Assembly (NCBI GenBank): GCA_035693825.1
Contig: DASSGB010000216.1
Location: 1-15,406, forward strand
Direction of reading: 5' to 3'
Source: MGOM01 sp035693825
GTDB taxonomy: Bacteria > Chloroflexota > Anaerolineae > Anaerolineales > E44-bin32
Length of the DNA stretch: 15,406 bases
The number at the start of each line of letters is the position of its first letter. The stretch's first letter is position 1. The notes under the pieces are model-generated. The model was not told the DNA's origin and did no database searches. It saw nothing but the letters and a program-made list of their open reading frames with translations. The position numbers and the translations under genes are program-made. Shown here piece by piece: positions 6,239 to 12,919 of the stretch.

Positions 6239-7246
6239 CTATCCAACCAATTCCCGTACCGCCTTGGCAATCTTGGCGGCGTCGGGACGCACAAAGTCCT
6301 CCAACGGGTCGCTATAGGGGATGGGCACATCGGGCACAGCCAGACGCCGGGGCGGCGCGTCGAGGTAGTCCAGCGCCCGCTCGGCCACCACCGCGAGGAC
6401 CTCTCCGCTCATGCCGTAACTCAGGTAGTCCTCGTCCACGACGAGCAGCCGGTGAGTCTTCTTGAGCGAATTGACGATGGCCTCCTTGTCCAGAGGCACC
6501 AGCGTGCGCAGGTCGAGCACCTCGGCGCTGATGCCTTCCTTGGCCAGTTCCTCGGCCGCGTCCAGGGCGCGGTGGACCATCATCGACACGGCCACGATGG
6601 TCACGTTCTTGCCCTCGTGCTTGACGTCGGCCACGCCGAAGGGGATCGTGTAGGGCTCTTCGGGCACCGGGCCGTGGGCGCGGGGGTTGGCCGCCATCCA
6701 TACCAGCCCGGCTACGCCTTTGTGCAGGAAGAACATCACCGGGCTGTCGTCGCGGATAGCCTGGGTCATCAGCCCCTTGGCGTCGTAGGGACTAGAAGGG
6801 ATGACGATCTTCAAGCCCGGGATGTGGGCAAATAGACTGTACAGGCACTGGGAGTGCTGGGCGGCGTCGTTGTAGCCGCCGCCGATCGCGGTCGTGATCA
6901 CCAGCGGCACCTTGACCCGGCCGCCGGACATGTAGTTGATCTTGGACACGTGGTTGAGGAGCTGGTCAAAGCAAGCGCCGGCGAAGTCCACGAACATGAT
7001 CTCGGCAATGGGCCGCATGCCCTCGACGGCAGCTCCGACGGCCGCGCCTACGAAGCCCATCTCGGAGATCGGCGTGTCCATGACCCGCTCGGGGCCGAAC
7101 TTTTGGTGCAGCCCGCTGGTCATGCCGAATATCCCACCCCATACGCCGACGTCTTCGCCCATCACGAAAACGCCCGGGTCCCGCTCCATCTCCTGGCCGA
7201 TCGCCTCGGCGATAGCCTGGTGAGTGGCAAGTGTTCGCTCTGCCAT
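6239..7246 (-). CDS. 2-oxoacid/acetoin dehydrogenase E1 beta subunit, first (diverged) pair
   Basis: A second TPP-dependent E1-beta, 335 residues long, with the same two transketolase-type domains as AcoB. The activating Glu is E62 in DTPISE, and the His of AAQHSQ is H131. Compared with the acoB product it lacks about 14 residues in the loop after GEDV (GEDVGVWGG) and carries about nine extra residues around 176-192 (GVAGLVWMAANPRAHGP). It is therefore an old paralogue and not a recent copy. The ATG at 7246 has AGGGAGGA upstream and follows its alpha partner by 15 bases. Partner: the E1-alpha at 7262-8248. The substrate is unknown; pyruvate, a branched-chain 2-oxoacid, acetoin or another diketone are all possible. 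It must use the single E2 of this operon or one encoded elsewhere. Confidence 0.87.
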   Translation of the reverse strand: MAERTLATHQAIAEAIGQEMERDPGVFVMGEDVGVWGGIFGMTSGLHQKFGPERVMDTPISEMGFVGAAVGAAVEGMRPIAEIMFVDFAGACFDQLLNHVSKINYMSGGRVKVPLVITTAIGGGYNDAAQHSQCLYSLFAHIPGLKIVIPSSPYDAKGLMTQAIRDDSPVMFFLHKGVAGLVWMAANPRAHGPVPEEPYTIPFGVADVKHEGKNVTIVAVSMMVHRALDAAEELAKEGISAEVLDLRTLVPLDKEAIVNSLKKTHRLLVVDEDYLSYGMSGEVLAVVAERALDYLDAPPRRLAVPDVPIPYSDPLEDFVRPDAAKIAKAVRELVG

Positions 7247-7261
7247 GGGTTATTCCTCCCT

Positions 7262-8248
7262 TCATGCAAAGACGTGTTCCAGGGCCTCTTCCGGCGCCGG
7301 GAAGGGGCTGGTGCGGGCGAAGTCCTCGGCGGCCTTGACTTCGGCGGCGATTTCGGCGTCAATCTCATTCGCCTGCGCTTCGGTCAAGACCCCCTGAGCC
7401 AGGAGTTGCTGGCGGAATTTCGGGATCGGGTCTTTCTTCCTCCATTCGGCCACCTCTTCGGGAGTGCGGTAAGGCTCGGCGTCCCCTTCAAAATGGCCGC
7501 GGTAGCGGTAACACAGGGCCTCGATGATGGATGGCCCTTCGCCCCGGCGGGCGCGCGCGACCGCCTCGCCGCTGGCTTCGTAGACCGCCATGACATCCAT
7601 GCCGTCCACCAGCGCGCCCGGGATGCCATAGGCGGCCCCTCGTTCGGCGTTGCTCTTGACTGAGGTGGAGATCGTCTTGGGCACGGAGATGGCATACAGG
7701 TTGTCCTCGACGACGAAGACAGCCGGCAATTTCCAGAGCGCGGCCAGATTGAGAGACTCGTGGAAGGCGCCGATGTTGGCCGCGCCTTCGCCCAGGAAGG
7801 CGACGGCCACGTTATCACGGCCTTGCTTCTTGAAGGCCAGGGCCGCGCCGGTGGCGTGGGGCAGGCCGCCGCCGATGATGCCTCCGCAGCCGTAGTGCAG
7901 GTCCGCGCTGAACAGGTGCATGTGGCCGCCCTTCCCCTGGCCCAGGCCGGTCTTCCGGCCCATGATCTCGGCCAGCATGGGCTTCAGGTCTACCCCCTTG
8001 GCAATGAGGTGCCCGTGGCCGCGATGAGTGCTGGCCACGAAATCGTTTGGGCGAAGGTGGGCGCACACCCCGACCGCCACCGCTTCCTGGCCCTGGAAGA
8101 GGTGCATCTCGCCTGGGATGGTGCCTGCGCCGATGTCAAAGGCCGGGGTCTTATCCTCCCAGTAGATCTCGGCCACCCGGTCCTCAAAGGTGCGGATGCG
8201 CACCATGGACCGATACAAGGCGATTAGCGTTTCCTTGCTGACTTCCAT
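7262..8248 (-). CDS. 2-oxoacid/acetoin dehydrogenase E1 alpha subunit, first (diverged) pair
   Basis: First gene of the operon, 328 residues. It carries the family landmarks STHRGHGHLIAKGVD (73-87), GKGGHMH and GGIIGGG. The TPP/Mg2+ signature is unusual: GEG at 153-155 instead of GDG, and EDN at 181-183 instead of ENN, with the normal 30-residue spacing. It has about eight to ten extra residues near the N-terminus (AFDIGAGTIPGE, 36-47) compared with AcoA. The ATG at 8248 was chosen because AAGGAGGG lies eight bases upstream. An in-frame ATG at 8329 would add 27 residues with no family similarity. Both changed residues are conservative, so the enzyme is probably active. The substrate is not determinable from sequence. 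Confidence 0.87.
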   Translation of the reverse strand: MEVSKETLIALYRSMVRIRTFEDRVAEIYWEDKTPAFDIGAGTIPGEMHLFQGQEAVAVGVCAHLRPNDFVASTHRGHGHLIAKGVDLKPMLAEIMGRKTGLGQGKGGHMHLFSADLHYGCGGIIGGGLPHATGAALAFKKQGRDNVAVAFLGEGAANIGAFHESLNLAALWKLPAVFVVEDNLYAISVPKTISTSVKSNAERGAAYGIPGALVDGMDVMAVYEASGEAVARARRGEGPSIIEALCYRYRGHFEGDAEPYRTPEEVAEWRKKDPIPKFRQQLLAQGVLTEAQANEIDAEIAAEVKAAEDFARTSPFPAPEEALEHVFA

Positions 8249-8255
8249 GACAGTA

Positions 8256-8263
8256 CCCTCCTT
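8256..8263 (-). promoter_or_regulatory. Shine-Dalgarno of the first operon gene
   Basis: AAGGAGGG on the minus strand, eight bases before the ATG at 8248. This decides that start over the in-frame ATG at 8329. Confidence 0.8.
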
Positions 8264-8572
8264 TCGTTGTAACCAGCCGGTTTTCGAGCGCGAGGCGGCC
8301 AAACAGACCAGGCCGTAGAGGAACAACACAAAGAGGCTCGGATAGTGACAGGTCGTGGGTGGCCTGAAAGCCCTGTACCACGTCCGTGGCCGAGCCGTGA
8401 GATGTGTTCAGGCTGCACTTTCCAAAGTTCAGCCAAACGGGTTGAGACCGAAGTGGGCGTCTTGCGATGGTAACCAGCGCCAAGATGTCCCCCCAGCTTG
8501 GCGGCTACCTCGGGCTTCCGCGGGACCTAAAAACGTCTGTTTATTCTCGAACACCGAAGGCGTCTTCGGCAA

Positions 8573-8598
8573 GTGTCATTTGTCACAACATGATCATG
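8573..8598. promoter_or_regulatory. Candidate operator: two adjacent dyads
   Basis: The imperfect dyad GTGnCAnnTGnCAC (8573-8586) is followed after two bases by the perfect 10-bp palindrome CATGATCATG (8589-8598). On the minus strand the first reads TGTGACAAATGACACT. Its left half equals the CRP half-site TGTGA, but the right half does not match. Placement between divergent genes suits a regulator site. This is a positional inference only. Confidence 0.25.
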
Positions 8599-8656
8599 AT
8601 TCTGCTTCCCATCCGTCCGCACCGAGCGAGTTCAGTTCGCCCTCAAGCGGAAGCGG

Positions 8657-9517
8657 GTGTATCATCGAGCTGTGCTCAAGATAACAGCCTACAACGGCGT
8701 TACCCGCTTCGATCTCGCCCGCACGCTTGCCGGGCGCGGGCGCTATTGGACGACGGCCTACCTGGTCGACAGCCTGATGGTCGACACCGGTTGTGCGCAC
8801 AGCGCAGCGGAACTGGTGCAGGCGCTTGCAGGCGAGCGCCTGATCGGTATCGTGAACACGCACTCACACGAGGACCACATCGGCGCCAACGGCCTGCTGC
8901 GGCGTCAACGCCAGGGGCTGGAGATTCGCGCACACCCACTGGCGCTGCCCGTGCTGGCCGATCCGCGTGGCCTGCAGCCGCTGCATCCTTACCGGCGCAT
9001 CATGTGGGGCTGGCCCGAGCCTTCGCAAGGCCAGCCCGTCTCCGACGGGGATACCGTCGAGACGGTGCGTCATCGACTTCGAGTGGTTTATACCCCCGGC
9101 CACAGCCCCGATCACCTGTGCCTATACGAGCCTGACCAGGGCTGGCTCTTCACCGGTGACCTGTTCGTGGGCGGGCAGGACCGCGCGCTGCGCGCCGACT
9201 ACGACGTGTGGGGCATCATCTCCTCGCTCAAGCGGATTGCCGCGCTGCCGGCGACGATGCTCTTTCCCGGCAGCGCGCGCGTGCGGGAGAATCCGGCGGG
9301 CGAGCTTGCGGCCAAGATCACGTATCTGGAAGAGTTGGGTGAGCAGATGCTGGCGCTCCATCAGCAAGGGCGAAGCGTAGACGAGATCGCCCGCGCGCTG
9401 TGCGGCGGCCCGATGCTCATCGAGGCGATCACGCTAGGTCACTTCTCGCGGCGCCGGTTGGTGCTCTCCTACCTTGGAATGAACGCCTCGGCCTTACCTC
9501 TCGGCCCCGCCGGCTAA
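8657..9517 (+). CDS. Metallo-beta-lactamase-fold hydrolase
   Basis: A cytoplasmic hydrolase of the metallo-beta-lactamase superfamily, 286 residues, with no signal peptide. The metal motif THSHEDH is at 68-74 (H69, H71, D73, H74), the third His is H149 in TPGHSPDH, and the bridging Asp is D168 in FTGDLF. Where most relatives then have PGHG, supplying the last His, this protein has FPGSARVRENP (S206), so one ligand of the second metal appears missing. A helical C-terminal region (about 215-275) follows, as in the glyoxalase-II/LACTB2-like branch. The start is uncertain: GTG at 8657 has only a weak GGAAG close upstream, and GTG at 8672 is possible. It is transcribed away from the aco operon. 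The substrate is unknown (thioester, phosphodiester or lactone). Confidence 0.8.
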   Translation: MYHRAVLKITAYNGVTRFDLARTLAGRGRYWTTAYLVDSLMVDTGCAHSAAELVQALAGERLIGIVNTHSHEDHIGANGLLRRQRQGLEIRAHPLALPVLADPRGLQPLHPYRRIMWGWPEPSQGQPVSDGDTVETVRHRLRVVYTPGHSPDHLCLYEPDQGWLFTGDLFVGGQDRALRADYDVWGIISSLKRIAALPATMLFPGSARVRENPAGELAAKITYLEELGEQMLALHQQGRSVDEIARALCGGPMLIEAITLGHFSRRRLVLSYLGMNASALPLGPAG

Positions 9518-9548
9518 ATACCGGGCGCATTTCAAATCTCCGATTTTC

Positions 9549-9599
9549 GTAGAGGCGGCCCTTGCGGCCGCCCTGCGCAGGTGCCAGACCTGCTCCTAC
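9549..9599. repeat. REP-like double hairpin with GTAG feet
   Basis: The element opens with GTAG on the plus strand (9549-9552) and ends with CTAC (9596-9599), so both strands start with GTAG. Inside are two stems: GGCGGCC/GGCCGCC (9554-9560 with 9566-9572, loop CTTGC) and GCAGGT/ACCTGC (9577-9582 with 9588-9593, loop GCCAG). A GTAG-type tetranucleotide at the foot of a hairpin is the known signature of REP elements mobilised by RAYT (TnpA-REP) proteins, and two in opposite orientation would form a BIME. No RAYT gene is in the window. It may also act as the transcript end of the hydrolase gene. Confidence 0.6.
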
Positions 9600-9605
9600 A
9601 TGGGT

Positions 9606-9634
9606 TTGGGCTTTTCAAGTTTGGCTAGTATAGT
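9606..9634 (+). promoter_or_regulatory. Possible sigma-70-type promoter of the MFS gene
   Basis: TTGGGC (9606-9611) and TATAGT (9629-9634) are separated by 17 bases and lie about 40 bases before the MFS ATG. The -10 matches five of six consensus bases and the -35 three of six. It begins seven bases after the REP-like element. This is a prediction from consensus only. Confidence 0.35.
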
Positions 9635-9674
9635 GTCGAGCGCATGACATTCGGCAAGTGGAGCGATTGGGGTA

Positions 9675-10877
9675 ATGGACGCGACGGAGCGACGGAAGAA
9701 CAGAAATCTGTCCGTATTAGCCGCCACGTCGTTCCTGCGCGGCGCGCACAACAGCGTGTACAGTGTGATCTGGCAGCCGTTCGTGTTGAGCCTGGGCGCG
9801 TCGATGCCGGCGCTGGGCGTGCTCAGCAGCCTGGGTGGGATGGGCGGGATCGTCACGACATTGGTGCAGCCGCTCGGCGGATGGTTCTCCGATCGTCTGG
9901 GCCGCAAGCCTTTCCTGATCGCCGCGAGCCTCGCCACGATTGTCGCTTACGGGCTGTTCGCTATCGCCGGCGCGCTGAACGTCTTGGCACTGCTGCTGAT
10001 CGGCGTTATATTCATCGGCGCGTCCGCGCTGTCCCGCCCGGCGATCACGTCGATGACCGCCGAATCGGCGCGGGTGGAACGCCAGGGCAGCGCGTTCAGC
10101 CTGATGATGGTGGCGTTCATGGTTCCGGGGATCGTCGCGCCGGTGCTGGGCGGATGGTTCGCGGATCGCCTGGGCTACACCACCGTTTATCCGCTCTTGC
10201 TCGCGCTGGAGGGCGTCTCCCTTTTCCTGGTCTGGCGGTATCTGCGCGAAACTCGCGCGCCGAACGGCGGCGGAGTAAACGGGCGCGAAGCGGCGCGAGC
10301 GCTTATGCGCTCGATAGTTCCCCTCAAAGGCCTGACCGGGTTCTTCTGCGCGCTCGCCGCCGATTCGTTTGCGTGGGGCATGGGATGGGGCATCCTGTAC
10401 GGGATGGCCAGCGAAACCCTTCACTTCACCGCCGAGCAGCTCGGCGTCATGTCCAGCGTGATGTCGCTCACGTGGGCGGTGGCGCAGATGCCCATCGGCC
10501 GCATCATCGATCGCCGGGGCGCGAAGACGGTGATGATCTTCTCCGAGGTGATCGGTATTCCGCTGATGCTGATCTGGATCACGCAGACGCGCTTCGAGGT
10601 CTTCGTCGCTTCGCAGACGCTGTTCGCGCTGACCGCCGCGACGTGGGTGCCGGCGGTGAACACGCACCTGGCGCGCCAGGTCGGCGAGGCGGAGCGCGCG
10701 GAGGCGTTTGGCCGGCTGAGCGCGTTTCGCGGCATCCTGGCGTTTCCCGCGCCAGCGATCGGCAGCCTGCTGTACGCCTGGGGTGGCATGCGCGCTCCGC
10801 TGATCGCCAACCTGATAGGCATCTTCGTCGTCATCGCCATCCTTGTCTTCTTCGTGCGCGAGCCGGAGACGACTTGA
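9675..10877 (+). CDS. Major facilitator superfamily transporter
   Basis: A 400-residue inner-membrane transporter, the usual 12-helix MFS length, with hydrophobic segments spread evenly through the protein. The MFS motif A is clear in the loop after the second helix: GGWFSDRLGRKP (68-79). Related loops recur as GGWFADRLG at about 160 and GRIIDRRGAKTV at about 275, the equivalent position in the second half. The N-terminus is short and basic (ERRKNRN), as expected for a cytoplasmic end. The ATG at 9675 has a modest purine-rich GGGG just upstream, and no better in-frame start is apparent. The substrate cannot be told from the sequence; drug or metabolite efflux is most common for this build. 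It stands alone between two gaps. Confidence 0.88.
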   Translation: MDATERRKNRNLSVLAATSFLRGAHNSVYSVIWQPFVLSLGASMPALGVLSSLGGMGGIVTTLVQPLGGWFSDRLGRKPFLIAASLATIVAYGLFAIAGALNVLALLLIGVIFIGASALSRPAITSMTAESARVERQGSAFSLMMVAFMVPGIVAPVLGGWFADRLGYTTVYPLLLALEGVSLFLVWRYLRETRAPNGGGVNGREAARALMRSIVPLKGLTGFFCALAADSFAWGMGWGILYGMASETLHFTAEQLGVMSSVMSLTWAVAQMPIGRIIDRRGAKTVMIFSEVIGIPLMLIWITQTRFEVFVASQTLFALTAATWVPAVNTHLARQVGEAERAEAFGRLSAFRGILAFPAPAIGSLLYAWGGMRAPLIANLIGIFVVIAILVFFVREPETT

Positions 10878-10984
10878 GGGACAGAGCTCGATATACGACG
10901 CAGTAGATGATGTTGGACGCGGATAAACGCTCAGGATCATCACCGACGGTTGGGCGCGGATCAGTTGTGGGGCGTCTATAAGTG

Positions 10985-11015
10985 CACCACAGGCCCGACG
11001 CGCGGGCCTGTGGTG
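10985..11015 (+). terminator. Strong hairpin downstream of the MFS gene
   Basis: A perfect 13-bp stem, CACCACAGGCCCG (10985-10997) with CGGGCCTGTGGTG (11003-11015), closes a five-base loop about 110 bases after the MFS stop. The bases after it (TTAGTGC) are not a real U-tract, so it may end or stabilise the transcript without being a classic intrinsic terminator. Confidence 0.55.
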
Positions 11016-11159
11016 TTAGTGCGCCATGTATATTTGTTGCCTGAGTGCATCCAACATTCGACGCCGGGCGTATATCCCTAGTGGAACGAACTGAAAACGA
11101 ACGGAGGAAGACTATCGAACGACCTGGCCCCAAAAACATCGCGCACACGCATCCGCTGG

Positions 11160-11180
11160 CGCGAGTCGTTGCGACTCGCG
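11160..11180 (+). promoter_or_regulatory. Leader hairpin just ahead of the ribosome binding site
   Basis: The 9-bp stem CGCGAGTCG/CGACTCGCG with loop TTG ends 11 bases before the AGGGAGG that serves the ATG at 11206. In mRNA it would form a stable stem-loop in the 5' leader, which could protect the transcript or influence translation. It leaves the Shine-Dalgarno itself free. Confidence 0.5.
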
Positions 11181-11205
11181 TCTGGTTCAAGCAGGGAGGT
11201 CTTCC

Positions 11206-12741
11206 ATGTCCGCACAAAAACGCATTTGCACTGCAAGCGCCCGGATCTTGTTGGTCGCGCTCGTGATCGCCTTGCTGACGCCTGCTCCGGCGCTCTCCGG
11301 CTCGTCCACGCTGCGCATCGACCCCGAGGCGCTGTCCGGGCGCATCGCCCAGTATCTGTTGGGAGAGACGGAGAGCGAGTCCGGATCGTCGAAAGCGGGC
11401 GTCGTTTTCGGCGAAAACACCCGGCTCAGCGACGAGCACATCCCCCGGCGGCTGATCAGCCAGACCGAGCCGGCGATCGCCGTGAACCCGGCGGACGGCC
11501 AAAACCTGGTCGCCGGATTCCACGACCTCTTCCCCAAAACCCAGGACTTCGTCTGCCGCTTTGCGTTTACGGCCGACGGCGGACAGACCTGGAACCTGGG
11601 CGGCGCCGCGCCCCTCCAGACCAGCGGCAACTTCTGCAGCGACCCGGCGCTGGCCGCCGATGCCCAGGGCAACTTCTACTATGCCTACCTGGACATCAAC
11701 TTCGGCGCCACGCGATCGGACATCGACGTAGCCAAGTCCACCGACGGCGGCCAGACCTTTGCCACCTTCTCGATCGCGGTGCATGGCCACCCCAGCACCA
11801 ACTTTCCCGACAAGGAGTTCATCGCGGTCGATACCAGCCCCGCGAGTCCATTCCAGGGGGCCATCTACCTGAGCTGGACCGACTTCCTTAATCCGACAGA
11901 CCCTCTGGCCCGGGATAATGGACAAATCAAGGTGGTAGTCTCGCGGGACGGCGGGGCGACCTGGTCCGACCCTCTGGCGATCAGCGAAAGCGCCCAGTTC
12001 CCCAAAGCGATTTCCGGCAGCCTCCCGGTCGTCGCCGCCGACGGGACCGCGTATGTTTTTTACGCCGACTTCACGGCGAACACAGGTCCCCTCAGCATCA
12101 AGTTTTCGAAATCGACGGACGGCGGCGAGACGTGGAGCGCACCCGCCGACGTCGCCTCGGACCTGGCCAGCCCCGGACGTTTCCGGCTCAAGAACGCCGA
12201 CCCGGCATTCGGCAGCGTGCCTGGGCGCGGCTTCCGATCAAATAGCTTCCCCACGGCCGCCATTGCCCCGGACGGGACGATCTACGTGGCCTGGATCGAC
12301 TTCCCCGACGGATTATGCGTCAACGACCGCAGCGGCAGGCCACCGTGCGTCAACTCGGACGTGCGGCTCGCCGTCTCCACCGACGGCGGGGCGAGCTGGA
12401 CCGACCCCGTGAAGGTGACCGACGAGCGGAACGCTACCGACCAGTTCTTTCCCTGGATCGCGGCGCACCCCGGCGGGCGACTGAGCATCATCTGGCAGGA
12501 CAAGCGCCTGGACCCGAACAACGTCGACTTCGACACGTTCTACACCAGCACCACCAACGGCCGGGCCTTCCGTCCTGACGTGAGGATATCCACCGCAACT
12601 TCCCGCGCTGGCCTGACGACGTTCATCGGTGATTACAACTACCTGGCGGTGACGAGCAGTGGCATCTTCCCCGTCTGGACCGACCGCCGCTTCCGGAATA
12701 ACGACATTTTCACGGTCACTGGGTCACTGCACAATCCGTGA
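11206..12741 (+). CDS. Secreted Asp-box (BNR) beta-propeller protein
   Basis: A 511-residue exported protein of the sialidase-like propeller superfamily. The signal peptide covers about 1-31: basic KR at 5-6, the hydrophobic run ILLVALVIALL, then a small-residue region near ALSG. Five Asp boxes of the form (S/T)xDGGxxW/F stand at 122-129, 178-185, 246-253, 303-310 and 391-398, and a worn sixth (STTNGRAF) at 448-455, which suggests a six-bladed propeller. C117/C144 and C371/C381 could form disulfides outside the cell. The FRIP motif of true sialidases is absent and no Arg triad could be assigned, so enzyme activity is not claimed; glycan or surface binding is possible. The ATG at 11206 has AGGGAGG eight bases upstream. 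It converges with the large exported protein on the other strand. Confidence 0.82.
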   Translation: MSAQKRICTASARILLVALVIALLTPAPALSGSSTLRIDPEALSGRIAQYLLGETESESGSSKAGVVFGENTRLSDEHIPRRLISQTEPAIAVNPADGQNLVAGFHDLFPKTQDFVCRFAFTADGGQTWNLGGAAPLQTSGNFCSDPALAADAQGNFYYAYLDINFGATRSDIDVAKSTDGGQTFATFSIAVHGHPSTNFPDKEFIAVDTSPASPFQGAIYLSWTDFLNPTDPLARDNGQIKVVVSRDGGATWSDPLAISESAQFPKAISGSLPVVAADGTAYVFYADFTANTGPLSIKFSKSTDGGETWSAPADVASDLASPGRFRLKNADPAFGSVPGRGFRSNSFPTAAIAPDGTIYVAWIDFPDGLCVNDRSGRPPCVNSDVRLAVSTDGGASWTDPVKVTDERNATDQFFPWIAAHPGGRLSIIWQDKRLDPNNVDFDTFYTSTTNGRAFRPDVRISTATSRAGLTTFIGDYNYLAVTSSGIFPVWTDRRFRNNDIFTVTGSLHNP

Positions 12742-12780
12742 AGCTACTGAGCATCAGTGGCGCTGAGTCAAACTAACGTT

Positions 12781-12806
12781 GGGCGCGGGTCTCCCGACCC
12801 GCGCCC
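12781..12806 (+). terminator. Rho-independent terminator between convergent genes
   Basis: An 11-bp perfect stem, GGGCGCGGGTC (12781-12791) with GACCCGCGCCC (12796-12806), has a TCCC loop and is followed by TTTCGCTC. It lies 40 bases after the stop of the Asp-box gene. On the other strand the stem is followed by AACGTTAGTTT, so it could also slow transcription from the minus-strand gene. Confidence 0.75.
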
Positions 12807-12919
12807 TTTCGCTCGACCGGAGATTTCCCTGTCGTCAAGGACAGTAGCGCCGCCGACGACAACCAGAGCTGAGTTCCTTCCGTTCCTTCAGTCCGGCGAG
12901 GAACTCGCGGATTGTCAAG

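Larger units (their letters stand above)
8249..8656. other. Divergent spacer between the aco operon and the hydrolase gene
   Basis: 408 bases without a convincing gene. It must hold the aco operon promoter (minus strand) and probably that of the hydrolase. I found no clear -35/-10 pair and no convincing sigma-54 -24/-12 element (GG/GC spacing) of the kind known from other aco operons. Palindromes seen: CCACG-TC-CGTGG (8378-8389), a CCGAAG/CTTCGG stem (8554-8569), the imperfect dyad GTGTCATTTGTCAC (8573-8586) and CATGATCATG (8589-8598). Confidence 0.6.
10878..11205. other. Gap between the MFS gene and the Asp-box protein gene
   Basis: 328 bases with no supported gene. It holds an imperfect 13-bp direct repeat GTTGG(A/G)CGCGGAT (10912-10924 and 10949-10961), the strong hairpin at 10985-11015 and the leader hairpin at 11160-11180. 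A GGAGGA-like tract at about 11101-11106 is not followed by a start codon. No convincing promoter was found. Confidence 0.6.

Noticed and set aside
5027..6835. Very long plus-strand open frame opposite acoA and acoB
   Set aside because: It is antisense to three well-identified enzyme genes, has no family motifs, and such mirror frames are expected in GC-rich coding DNA.
8249..8329. Upstream ATG at 8329 extending the first E1-alpha by 27 residues
   Set aside because: The extension has no family similarity, and the ATG at 8248 has a strong, well-spaced Shine-Dalgarno.
8467..9135. Plus-strand ORF spanning the divergent spacer and the hydrolase start
   Set aside because: It overlaps the metallo-beta-lactamase-fold gene in another frame, is Arg/Ala/Pro-rich and has no motif.
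9644..10906. Second long plus-strand frame and a long minus-strand frame (9717-10943) over the MFS gene
   Set aside because: Both are Arg/Gly/Ala-rich low-sense translations; the MFS frame has motif A and regular hydrophobic segments.
10912..10961. 13-bp direct repeat GTTGG(A/G)CGCGGAT as an operator pair
   Set aside because: It is 37 bases apart unit to unit, imperfect, and similar GTTGGGCGCGG recurs at 12778 in a terminator, so it looks like common intergenic sequence.
11045..11266. Small plus-strand ORF overlapping the start of the Asp-box gene
   Set aside because: No ribosome binding site or recognisable motif, and it overlaps a signal peptide-coding region in another frame.
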